DNA of 64,000 nucleotides from Bradyrhizobium sp. CB1015. GTDB lineage: Bacteria > Pseudomonadota > Alphaproteobacteria > Rhizobiales > Xanthobacteraceae. The position numbers and the translations under genes are program-made. The notes under the pieces are model-generated. The model had not been told where the DNA came from and ran no database searches. It worked only from the letters and a program-made list of their open reading frames with translations. Shown here piece after piece: positions 35,816-43,508 of the stretch (the stretch's first letter is position 1; the number at the start of each line of letters is the position of its first letter). The DNA lies in NCBI RefSeq assembly GCF_025200925.1, contig NZ_CP104174.1:7378001-7442000 (forward strand). The letters run 5' to 3'.

Positions 35816-36465
35816 CGCTTGCCGGCCCGCTTCTCGAAGTGACGGACCAAGAGGATCAGCGGAATGCTCATGGTGAGATACATCAGCGCGACCAGCGTGA
35901 ACACGCTGGTGTTCTTGAACGTCGAGGATGCGATCAGCTTGCCCTGCAGCGCGAGCTCGGCGACCGTGATGGTCGAGGCCTGCGAGGAATCCTTCAGCAT
36001 CATGATCATGACGTTGCCGTAAGGCGGCAGCACGATGCGCACCGCCTGCGGCAGCACCACGCGGCGCATGGTGAGCCACCAGCCCATGCCGATCGACTGC
36101 GCCGCCTCGATCTGCCCCTTGTCGATCGCCTCGATGCCGGCGCGGAAGTTCTCGGCCTGATAGGCCGAATAGGCGATGCCGAGCCCGAGGATCGCGGCCT
36201 GCAGGGCCGAGAGTGTGACGCCGAGATCGGGCATCACGAAGTAGAGGTAGAATAACAGCACGATGATCGGGATGCCGCGGATCACGTTGATCAGGCTGGC
36301 GCTGAGCATCGACAGCGCCTTGATGCCGGAGACCCGCATCATCGCCCAGACGAGGCCCAGCACCGTCGAGAGCAGCAACGAGCCCACCGTGACGATGATC
36401 GTCAGGGCGACGCCGTTCAATAGGATCGGGAAGAACTCGACTGCATCGCGCCAGAAGCCTTTCAT
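35812..36465 (-). CDS. Polar amino-acid ABC transporter permease
   Basis: This 217-residue inner-membrane protein has five or so helices and the HisM/GlnP family signature around [21 protein letters not shown], the loop that contacts the ATPase. Only one permease gene is present, so it would form a homodimer. It lies between the binding-protein and ATPase genes. Confidence 0.93.
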   Translation of the reverse strand: MKGFWRDAVEFFPILLNGVALTIIVTVGSLLLSTVLGLVWAMMRVSGIKALSMLSASLINVIRGIPIIVLLFYLYFVMPDLGVTLSALQAAILGLGIAYSAYQAENFRAGIEAIDKGQIEAAQSIGMGWWLTMRRVVLPQAVRIVLPPYGNVMIMMLKDSSQASTITVAELALQGKLIASSTFKNTSVFTLVALMYLTMSIPLILLVRHFEKRAGKR

Positions 36466-36493
36466 CGGTCAGCCTTCGATCAGCTTCTATCGA

Positions 36494-37252
36494 TCAACCC
36501 TGCGCCTTCAGGCCCCATTTATCGAGGATCTTGTCGATGGTGCCGTTGGCCTTCAGCTTCGCCAGCGAGGCGTTGATCTTACCGAGCAGCGCGGTCTCGC
36601 CCTTGCGCACGCCGATGCCGACCGAGCCGACCGTGACCGGCTTGTAGCCGTCGACCAGGCGCACCTCGGGGAAGCCGCCCTGCTTCAGATTGTAGGCGAG
36701 GATCGGATAATCGGCGTAGCCGGCCTTGAGGCGGCCGGTGTTCACGTCGCGCAGGATATCCGGGATGGTGTCGTAAGCTTTTACTTCGGCGAACAGGCCG
36801 GTCTTCTTCAGCGCATCGACGAAGGCGGTGCCGACTTGCGCGCCGACCGTCTCGCCCTTCAGGTCGTCCTGCGTGGCGTAAGCCTTGGTGTCGCTCTTCG
36901 GCACCACCAGGCCTTCACCATAGCTGTAGATCGGGTCGGAGAAGTCGATGACCTCCTTGCGCGGCGCGGTGATGAACATCGCAGCAGCAATGATGTCGAT
37001 CTTGCTCGAGGTCAACGACGGGATCAGCGCCGAGAACGCCATCGGCTCGATCTGCACGTTGAAGCCGGCATCCTTGCCGATCTCGGTGATGAGATCGACC
37101 ATGATGCCCTGGATGGTGTTGGTCTTGGTGTCGAGGAAGGTGAAGGGAATGCCTGTCGGCGTCGAGCCGACCTTCAGCACCTGTTGCGCCGAAGCCGGCA
37201 CGGCTGCGGCAATGGCGAGCGCCGCGATTGCGGCCTGAACAAAACGCTTCAT
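36494..37252 (-). CDS. Periplasmic amino-acid/amine-binding protein of the ABC transporter
   Basis: This 252-residue family 3 solute-binding protein has a signal peptide (MKRFVQAAIAALAIAAAVPA, cleaved after ASA). It shows the usual lobes (VGSTPTGIPFTFLDTKTNTIQGIMVDLITEIGKD, and EVIDFSDPIYSYGEGLVV). The ligand is probably a polar amino acid or a related amine; residue-level specificity cannot be read. It is the first gene of the unit and is divergent from an XRE-cupin regulator. Confidence 0.92.
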   Translation of the reverse strand: MKRFVQAAIAALAIAAAVPASAQQVLKVGSTPTGIPFTFLDTKTNTIQGIMVDLITEIGKDAGFNVQIEPMAFSALIPSLTSSKIDIIAAAMFITAPRKEVIDFSDPIYSYGEGLVVPKSDTKAYATQDDLKGETVGAQVGTAFVDALKKTGLFAEVKAYDTIPDILRDVNTGRLKAGYADYPILAYNLKQGGFPEVRLVDGYKPVTVGSVGIGVRKGETALLGKINASLAKLKANGTIDKILDKWGLKAQG

Positions 37253-37334
37253 CGCATCCCCCTTTTGGGTCTGGCCGGCGGCGGCGCGCGCGCATGTCGC
37301 GATCAGACGTTGCGGGCCGGGCCGTTTCGGCCTA

Positions 37335-37352
37335 TTTTCACCAATATGAAAA
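37335..37352. promoter_or_regulatory. Operator-like inverted repeat 1 (TTTTCA-N6-TGAAAA)
   Basis: TTTTCA (37335-37340) and TGAAAA (37347-37352) are perfect inverted halves; one further A-T pair extends each side. It sits between the divergent ABC binding-protein and XRE-cupin genes and shares its half-sites with the second element at 37385-37402. Confidence 0.6.
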
Positions 37353-37384
37353 TTTGGTCACACTTTTGCGGACGATGCAAGCGG

Positions 37385-37402
37385 TTTTCATGCACATGAA
37401 GG
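37385..37402. promoter_or_regulatory. Operator-like inverted repeat 2 (TTTTCA-N6-TGAA)
   Basis: TTTTCA (37385-37390), six bases, then TGAA (37397-37400); the inner 14 bases form a perfect palindrome (37387-37400). Its centre is exactly 50 bases from that of repeat 1, about five helical turns, and it abuts the ribosome-binding site of the XRE-cupin gene. Confidence 0.6.
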
Positions 37403-37414
37403 AAGCGGTTTGAC

Positions 37415-38083
37415 GTGAGCGGTGGCAAAAGAATGCGCAAACCGGCCGCCGCAAAGCCGGCCAAGAAAAAGCCCGCTAAGGTGAAAGCCACAGCCAAGCC
37501 GACCGAGCCGGCGATGGACGTCGCGGTCGGCCGCCGCATCCGCGATCTCAGGCGGGTCAGGCAGTTCTCGCTGGAGACGGTGGCCGCGCGCACCGAGCTG
37601 TCGATCGGCTTTCTCAGCCAGATCGAGCGCGGGCTGTCGTCGCCGTCGCTGCGGGTGCTGGCGACGCTCGCCGACGTGCTCGGCGTCGGCATCGCGGCGC
37701 TGTTCGGCGCGAGCCCGAGCGCCGACGGCGCATCGGATCAGGTGGTGACGCGCGGGCTGCAGCGGCCCGAATTGAAGCTGTGGCGTACGGGTGTCTCAAA
37801 ACAATTGCTGAGCCCGGCCAGCAGCGACAACAAGCTCAATCTGTTCCTGGTGCACCTGGAGCCCGGCGGCTCCACCGGCGACGAGCTCTACACCCACGAC
37901 GGCGAAGAGGCCGGGCTGGTGCTCGAGGGCGAGATGATGCTGACGGTGGACAGCCAGACGTGGTCGCTGAAGACCGGCGACAGTTTTCGCTTCGCGAGCC
38001 GAAGGCCGCACCGGTTTTCCAACCCGGCGCAGGATGCGAAGGCCGTGGTGCTGTGGGTGAATTGCGTGACGGGGGCGGGCTGA
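37415..38083 (+). CDS. XRE-family transcriptional regulator with cupin domain
   Basis: This 222-residue regulator has a GTG start at 37415 preceded by AGGAAG. It has a Lys/Ala-rich N-terminal tail (residues 7-32), an XRE helix-turn-helix (about 40-95, RQFSLETVAARTELSIGFLSQIERGLSSPS) and a C-terminal cupin (about 140-215) with HDGEEAGLVLEGEMML. Such proteins sense a small amine or amino acid and control its uptake or catabolism. It is divergent from the ABC transporter, with two operator-like palindromes between them, so autoregulation and transporter control are likely. Confidence 0.88.
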   Translation: MSGGKRMRKPAAAKPAKKKPAKVKATAKPTEPAMDVAVGRRIRDLRRVRQFSLETVAARTELSIGFLSQIERGLSSPSLRVLATLADVLGVGIAALFGASPSADGASDQVVTRGLQRPELKLWRTGVSKQLLSPASSDNKLNLFLVHLEPGGSTGDELYTHDGEEAGLVLEGEMMLTVDSQTWSLKTGDSFRFASRRPHRFSNPAQDAKAVVLWVNCVTGAG

Positions 38084-38086
38084 CCA

Positions 38087-38235
38087 CTCTCCCTCTCCCC
38101 GTTCTTACGGGGAGAGGGTCGGGGTGAGGGGCCGCTTCCGCAAAGACGGTGACAGTGGGATTCGCGGAGGCTTCCCCTCACCCGGAATTTGCTGCGCAAA
38201 TTCCGGCCTCTCCCCGCACGCGGGGAGAGGCGAAG
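38087..38235. repeat. Palindromic intergenic repeat (type C)
   Basis: This copy begins CTCTCCCTCTCCCCGTTCTT and ends with CTCTCCCCGCACGCGGGGAG, the same organisation as 27738-27888. It lies exactly between the convergent XRE-cupin and DadA genes and probably terminates both. Confidence 0.78.
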
Positions 38236-38236
38236 A

Positions 38237-39502
38237 TCACCCAAACCGGTGCTTGTACCGCTCCACCGTCAGCGCGCTGACGTCGATATCCGGCTTCTTG
38301 CCCGAGAGCATGTCGGCGAGCACGCGGCCCGAGCCGCAGGACATGGTCCAGCCGAGCGTGCCGTGGCCGGTGTTGAGGTGCAGGTTGGCATAGTGGGTCG
38401 GGCCGATCACGGGCGGGCCGTCCGGCGTCATCGGGCGCAGGCCGCTCCAGAACGTCGCCTTGGACAGATCGCCGCCGCGCGGGAACAGGTCGGTCAGCGA
38501 ATGATCGAGCGTGGCGCGGCGCGCGTCGTAGAGCTTGTCCGAATAGCCCGAGATTTCGGCGGTGCCGCCGACGCGGATGCGATTGCCGAGGCGGGTGATC
38601 GCGACCTTGTAGCTCTCGTCCATCACGGTGGATTCCGGCGCGCCGGAGGCGTCCTTGATCGGCACCGTGATCGAATAGCCCTTCACCGGATAGACCGGCA
38701 GCGAGATGCCGAGCGGCGCCACCAGCCGCGACGACCAGCTGCCGAGCGCAAGCACGTAAGCGTCCGCCTGCAGCAGGCCGGCGCTGGTCGCGACCCCGCT
38801 GACGCGCGCGCCGTCGGTGACGATGCGATCGATCGAGGTGTTGAACATGAAGCGTACGCCGAGTGCCTGGGCATGCTTGGCAAGCGCCTGCGTGAACATG
38901 TGGCAGTCGCCGGTCTCGTCCTGCGGCAGGCGAAGCCCGCCGACGAACTTTTCCTTCACGCCCGCGAGCGCCGGCTCGACCGCGATGCAGCCCTCGCGGC
39001 TCAGCACCTCGAAAGGAACGCCGTACTGCTTGAGCACGGCGATATCTTCGGCGGTGCCGTCGAGCTGGGCCTGGTAGCGGAACAGCTGCAGCGTCCCTTG
39101 CGAGCGTTCGTCATACTGGATGCCGATGTCGCGGCGCAGATCGCGTAAAGAGTCGCGGCTGTATTCCGCGATCGGGATCATCCGGCTCTTGTTGACCGCG
39201 TAGCGCGCGCTGGTGCAGTTGCGCAGCATCTTGAGCAGCCAGACCCACATGACCGGATCGAGCTTCGGCCGGATCACCAGCGGGCCGTGCTTCATCAACA
39301 GCCACTTGATCGCCTTCACCGGCACGCCGGGACCGGCCCAGGGCGAGGAATAGCCGGGCGACACCTCGCCGGCATTGGCGAAAGAGGTCTCCAGTGCCGG
39401 CTCCGGCTGGCGGTCGACGACCGTCACCTCATGACCGGCACGAGCGAGGTAGTAGGCAGAGGTGACACCGATGACACCGCTGCCGAGGATCAGAACTTTC
39501 AC
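38237..39502 (-). CDS. dadA: D-amino acid dehydrogenase small subunit-like flavoprotein
   Basis: This 421-residue FAD protein has a GTG start ending at 39502 ([20 protein letters not shown]). It shows DadA-type features: [34 protein letters not shown] near the N-terminus and [19 protein letters not shown] near the C-terminus. DadA oxidises D-amino acids, mainly D-alanine, to 2-oxoacids and passes electrons to the respiratory chain at the inner membrane. Its neighbours point to amino-acid catabolism. A racemase gene is not adjacent. Confidence 0.9.
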   Translation of the reverse strand: MKVLILGSGVIGVTSAYYLARAGHEVTVVDRQPEPALETSFANAGEVSPGYSSPWAGPGVPVKAIKWLLMKHGPLVIRPKLDPVMWVWLLKMLRNCTSARYAVNKSRMIPIAEYSRDSLRDLRRDIGIQYDERSQGTLQLFRYQAQLDGTAEDIAVLKQYGVPFEVLSREGCIAVEPALAGVKEKFVGGLRLPQDETGDCHMFTQALAKHAQALGVRFMFNTSIDRIVTDGARVSGVATSAGLLQADAYVLALGSWSSRLVAPLGISLPVYPVKGYSITVPIKDASGAPESTVMDESYKVAITRLGNRIRVGGTAEISGYSDKLYDARRATLDHSLTDLFPRGGDLSKATFWSGLRPMTPDGPPVIGPTHYANLHLNTGHGTLGWTMSCGSGRVLADMLSGKKPDIDVSALTVERYKHRFG

Positions 39503-39568
39503 GCTTCGTCAAACTCCCGCGGCGCTCGCCGCTGCAAGGACACAACTCGCTAGCGGCGAGAGCAATTA

Positions 39569-40897
39569 TCAGGCCACCTTCTTGATGGCGTCGCCGAGGA
39601 TCGACATCATCTGGTCGATGTGGCTCTTCTCGACGATGAGCGGGGGCGACATCGCGACGGAATCGCCACCGGTGCGAAGATAGAGGCCGCTATTGAAGCA
39701 TTCGACCAGCATGTCGTATCCGCGCGCGCCGACCACGCCGTTCCGCGGCGCGAGCTCGACCGCGCCCATCAGGCCGCAATTGCGGATGTCGACGACGTTG
39801 GGCAGGCCTTTGAGCGAATGCAGCGCATCGCGCCAGTATTCGGCGAGCGAGGCGCCGCGCGTGAGCAGACCCTCATCCTTGTAAATGTCGAGCGTCGCGA
39901 TGCCCGCGGCGCAGGCGACCGGATGCGCCGAATAGGTGTAGCCGTGGAACAGCTCGATCTGGTTCTCCGGGCCGGTCATCATGCCGTCGTGCACCTTGCG
40001 GCTCGCAAACACCGCGCCGCAGGGCACGGTGCCGTTGGTAATGCCTTTGGCCGTCGTCATCAGGTCCGGCGTGACGCCGAAGAAATTGGCGGCGAACGGC
40101 GTGCCGAGGCGGCCGAAGCCGGTGATGACCTCGTCGAAGATCAGGAGGATGCCGTGCTTGTCGCAGATTTCGCGCAGGCGCTGCAGATAGCCCTTCGGCG
40201 GCGGCAGCACCGCAGTCGAGCCCGGCACCGGCTCGACGATGACGGCGGCGATGGTCTCGGCGCCATGCAGGGCGACCAGACGCTCGAGATCGTCGGCGAG
40301 CTCGGCGCCGTGCTCGGGCAGGTCCTTGGCGAAGGCATTGCGGGTGAGATCATGGGTGTGGCGGATGTGGTCGACGCCCGGCAGCAGGGTCGTGAAGGCG
40401 CGGCGATTGGCGACCATGCCGCCGACCGAGGTGCCGCCGAAGCCGACGCCGTGATAGCCGCGCTCGCGGCCGATCAGCCGGGTGCGGCTGGCCTGGCCGT
40501 TGGCGCGGTGATAGGCCAGCGCGATCTTCAGCGCGGTGTCGACCGACTCGGAGCCGGAATTGGTGAAGAAGACGCGGTCGAGGCCCTTCGGGGCGATCTC
40601 GGCAAGACGCTCGGCGAAGTCGAATGCCAGCGGATGGCCCATCTGGAACGACGGCGCGAAGTCCAGCGTCATCAGCTGGCGCTCGACAGCGGCGGCGATC
40701 TGCTTGCGGCCGTGGCCGGCATTGACGCACCAGAGCCCGGCGGAGCCGTCGATCACCTGGCGGCCGTCGACGCTGGTGTAGTACATGCCCTCGGCCGAGG
40801 AGAACAGGCGCGGCGACTTCTTGAACTGCCGGTTGGCCGTGAACGGCATCCAGTACGAATCGGTCTTGATGGTGTTCGGAATCTGATGAAGGGTCAC
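39569..40897 (-). CDS. Class III omega-aminotransferase (omega-amino acid:pyruvate type)
   Basis: This 442-residue PLP enzyme has a GTG start ending at 40897 preceded by AAAGGAG. Motifs include GSESVDTALKIALAYHRANG, RERGYHGVGFGGTSVGG, LLIFDEVITGFGRLG with the PLP aspartate, and TTAKGITNGTVPCGAV with the Schiff-base lysine. It moves an amino group from a terminal amine (beta-alanine, 4-aminobutyrate, putrescine or similar) to pyruvate. It follows the divergent PuuR-like gene and precedes dadA, which would regenerate or dispose of alanine. Confidence 0.9.
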   Translation of the reverse strand: MTLHQIPNTIKTDSYWMPFTANRQFKKSPRLFSSAEGMYYTSVDGRQVIDGSAGLWCVNAGHGRKQIAAAVERQLMTLDFAPSFQMGHPLAFDFAERLAEIAPKGLDRVFFTNSGSESVDTALKIALAYHRANGQASRTRLIGRERGYHGVGFGGTSVGGMVANRRAFTTLLPGVDHIRHTHDLTRNAFAKDLPEHGAELADDLERLVALHGAETIAAVIVEPVPGSTAVLPPPKGYLQRLREICDKHGILLIFDEVITGFGRLGTPFAANFFGVTPDLMTTAKGITNGTVPCGAVFASRKVHDGMMTGPENQIELFHGYTYSAHPVACAAGIATLDIYKDEGLLTRGASLAEYWRDALHSLKGLPNVVDIRNCGLMGAVELAPRNGVVGARGYDMLVECFNSGLYLRTGGDSVAMSPPLIVEKSHIDQMMSILGDAIKKVA

Positions 40898-41007
40898 GGC
40901 CGCGCTCCTTTGCTGACCCCATAGCTGAGCCATGGCTTGGAAAGCGCAACAAGTCCTTTTCTGGTGACCTGCAAGCCATTGATTTGGCTGGGGCTGCCGG
41001 TCCATAT

Positions 41008-41022
41008 TTGCGCGATCCGCAA
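41008..41022. promoter_or_regulatory. Operator-like inverted repeat TTGCG-N5-CGCAA
   Basis: A perfect 5-bp inverted repeat lies 24 bases before the PuuR-like gene, between it and the divergent aminotransferase gene. The half-sites are short and GC-rich, so chance is a real alternative. Confidence 0.35.
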
Positions 41023-41045
41023 CACCTGCAACACGGGATCAGGGC

Positions 41046-41594
41046 ATGAGCGTCGACATCGGTGGACGGCTGCGATTCATCCGGGCGCGCCACAAGCTGT
41101 CGCAGCGCGAGCTGGCCAAGCGGGCCGGCGTCACCAATTCGACCATCTCGCTGATCGAATCCAACCAGATGAACCCCTCGGTCGGCGCCCTCAAGCGCAT
41201 CCTCGACGGCATCCCGATGGGGCTTGCCGAGTTCTTCGCGCTGGAGCCGGAGTCCAGGCGCAAGATCTTCTACCGCGCCGAGGAGCTCACCGAAGTCGGC
41301 AAGAAGCCGATCTCCTATCGGCAAGTCGGCGACAATCTGTTCGGCCGCAGCCTGCAGATCCTGAAGGAGCGCTACGAGCCCGGCAGCGACACCGGGCGCG
41401 TGCATCTCGTCCATGACGGCGAGGAAGGCGGCATCGTGATCTCGGGCAAGCTCGAAGTCACGGTCGAGGACGAGCGCCGCATCCTCAATCCCGGCGATGC
41501 CTATTATTTCGAGAGCCGCCGCCCGCATCGCTTCCGCTGCGTCGGCGGCAAGCCCTGCGAGGTGATCTCGGCCTGCACGCCGCCGACGTTCTGA
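41046..41594 (+). CDS. PuuR-like XRE-cupin transcriptional regulator
   Basis: This 182-residue protein has an N-terminal XRE helix-turn-helix (residues 7-62, KLSQRELAKRAGVTNSTISLIE) and a C-terminal cupin (about 105-178, VHLVHDGEEGGIVISGKLEV). Size and sequence pattern match PuuR, the putrescine-responsive repressor of amine catabolism. It is divergent from the omega-aminotransferase gene and probably represses it, being released when the amine binds. The exact ligand is inferred. Confidence 0.88.
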   Translation: MSVDIGGRLRFIRARHKLSQRELAKRAGVTNSTISLIESNQMNPSVGALKRILDGIPMGLAEFFALEPESRRKIFYRAEELTEVGKKPISYRQVGDNLFGRSLQILKERYEPGSDTGRVHLVHDGEEGGIVISGKLEVTVEDERRILNPGDAYYFESRRPHRFRCVGGKPCEVISACTPPTF

Positions 41595-41720
41595 CGCAAG
41601 GCCATCGAAAAATACATCGGGATGCACCAGCGGGCGCTCGTGCACCCGAATTCTCCTGAACCCTGGTGACGCAGCGGACGACCAAGCAGGAGGCACGATT
41701 CCGCCTCTCGAGAGCCGCCG

Positions 41721-42938
41721 ATGTTCGTCCCCTTTCGCCTCGTGCTCCTCAGCGCGACAATCCTGCTTGCTCCGGCGACCTGCCGCGCCATGGACGACGA
41801 CCTCCGTGCCGCCAGCAGTGCGCCGACCGCGATCACGCTGTGCGGCGCGGCCAACAGCGACGACAGCCGGACCAAGGCCGCCGCCTGCAAGGAGAGAGGA
41901 TACGATCGGCTGGTTGCGGGAATCGACAAATCATTCGACGCGGCGCTCGCCAGGACGCCCGCCAACATCCGGCCGCTCCTCAAGCGCGATCAGGCGTGGT
42001 TCAACGCGATGATCCTGGGGGCCGCCGACACCGTGCAGGAGGTCGATGAAGCCGAGCTGCGCGACAATTTCGTCGCGACGCTGCGCCGGCGCGCCGCTGC
42101 GCTCGGCGAAATCGCGGCCGGTTTTGGCCGCGGCGGGCTCACGGGCAAATGGGTCAACGCCTTCGGCAGCGTCACCATCTCGCCGTCCGCAAACGGCGCC
42201 CGCCAGCTCACCGTCGACATGAGCGCCTATTACGGCAGTGACAAGCACCGGCAATGCCGGCTGAGCGCGACGGTGACATCGGCGGGCGGCTGGCTGAGCG
42301 GGTCGATCCCGCCAGCGGATGCCAGCGCAGCGAAACCGGGATCATCGACGAGCGGGCCGGGCGCGAAGCCGGCAAAGCTGCCGGCAATCAAGCTCCGCCG
42401 CCAGGGCGAAAGCCTGCGCGTCGTCACCTTCGGCGGCGACGACACGACCGGGGATCGCGAGGATTGCGATTCTCTGTGGCAGATCACCGGCACTTATTTC
42501 GCAAGCGGCACGTCCGACGCGGCCGACAAGGCCGAGACGTCATTCATCGCGCCGAGCTTCGACTGCGTCCGCCCGGTAACGGTGACGGACGAAGAGATCT
42601 GCTCCGACCCCGACCTCGCCGAGAACGACCAGCGACTGAACCGCGCCTGGAAGGCACTGCTGCCGCGCCTCGACGATGCGACGCGGCGTGCTCTGACGGA
42701 AGACCAGCGCAATTGGGTGCACGCGCAGGCGGTGCAATTCCCCGAATTTCTCCACCCGGCCTGGGAGAAGCGGACCTGGGAGATGCACTTCACGGCCGAC
42801 GCGCGCGACCATTTCGATGCCCTGCAGCGCGAGCGGATCGCGCTGCTCGAGGGTTTTGACGACAAGCGCGTGGGCCTCGCCGGCGTCTGGCTTGCCTACA
42901 ACGCCATCATCAGGATCACCGTCGACAAGGACGGCTGA
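41721..42938 (+). CDS. Secreted protein with LprI/DUF1311 region, C-terminus lost by frameshift
   Basis: This 405-residue protein has a signal peptide (LVLLSATILLAPATCRA). It has two related cysteine-containing segments, an N-terminal one (CKERGYDRLVAGIDKSFDAAL) and a second at about 280-345 (SFDCVRPVTVTDEEICSDPD, then LNRAWKALLPRLDD). The second is typical of LprI-like (DUF1311) proteins, some of which inhibit lysozyme. The frame stops at 42938, but family-like sequence continues downstream in other frames, so the protein is probably truncated by about 80 residues. It stands alone; the function is uncertain. Confidence 0.72.
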   Translation: MFVPFRLVLLSATILLAPATCRAMDDDLRAASSAPTAITLCGAANSDDSRTKAAACKERGYDRLVAGIDKSFDAALARTPANIRPLLKRDQAWFNAMILGAADTVQEVDEAELRDNFVATLRRRAAALGEIAAGFGRGGLTGKWVNAFGSVTISPSANGARQLTVDMSAYYGSDKHRQCRLSATVTSAGGWLSGSIPPADASAAKPGSSTSGPGAKPAKLPAIKLRRQGESLRVVTFGGDDTTGDREDCDSLWQITGTYFASGTSDAADKAETSFIAPSFDCVRPVTVTDEEICSDPDLAENDQRLNRAWKALLPRLDDATRRALTEDQRNWVHAQAVQFPEFLHPAWEKRTWEMHFTADARDHFDALQRERIALLEGFDDKRVGLAGVWLAYNAIIRITVDKDG

Positions 42939-43202
42939 ACGCGCAGGGCTGGAAATGGGCGGCAAGATCGTCGGCGGCACCTTCGCTCCGACGATCCGAG
43001 CAAGAATCCGGACACGCTGGAGCGCGATCACGCCATGCTGATCGTCAATCGTCTCGATGACGAGTTCGCGAGCAAGCGCAGCGGCAAGCAGGGCGACGAC
43101 GAGGCGAAGTGCAGGCGAAGGCTCGACAATTCCTCGGCCGCGCGCCTGTTTCCGGCGCGCCCCTCGCCCGACATCGACAATTATCCCGGCTCGATCCGCT
43201 GA
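42939..43202 (+). pseudogene. Frameshifted remainder of the DUF1311 protein gene
   Basis: Directly after the stop at 42938 the other frames read as protein: AERAGLEMGGKIVGGTFAPT in one, then from about 42990 to the stop at 43202 the segment DPSKNPDTLERDHAMLIVNR, continuing to PSPDIDNYPGSIR. At least two indels are needed to join this to the upstream gene. It could be decay or assembly error. Confidence 0.62.
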
Positions 43203-43246
43203 AGCGCGATGAAACAAGGCTCGATCGCGCAACGACGGAGGCGCGC

Positions 43247-43492
43247 TCCCTCTCCCGCTTGCGCGGGGCTACCACATTTGAGAATTTTCCCTGCGGCCAT
43301 CCTTCGAGACGCCCGCTTGGGGCGGGCTCCTCACAGGATGAGGGCGGAGTGCGCGGCAGCAGTTTCAACGAGCACTGATGCTGATTAGCCTCATCCTGAA
43401 GAGGCGCATAAGCGCCGTCTCGAAGGACGAGGCGTGCCCACCGGCCGCCCTACGAGTCAGATGTGATAGCTCTGCCGCAAGCGGGAGAGATG
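43247..43492. repeat. Type C repeat interrupted by another palindromic repeat (type D)
   Basis: CTCCCTCTCCCGCTTGCG at 43247 and CCGCAAGCGGGAGAG near 43475-43489 are the two ends of a type C element. Between them, from about 43298 to 43432, lies a different palindromic element whose ends read CATCCTTCGAGACGCCCGC and CGCCGTCTCGAAGGACGAGG, each with an inner hairpin. It looks like one repeat inserted in another. This accounts for the roughly 300 gene-free bases before the molybdenum hydroxylase operon end. Confidence 0.7.
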
Positions 43493-43508
43493 ATCGAGCC
43501 GCGCCCCC

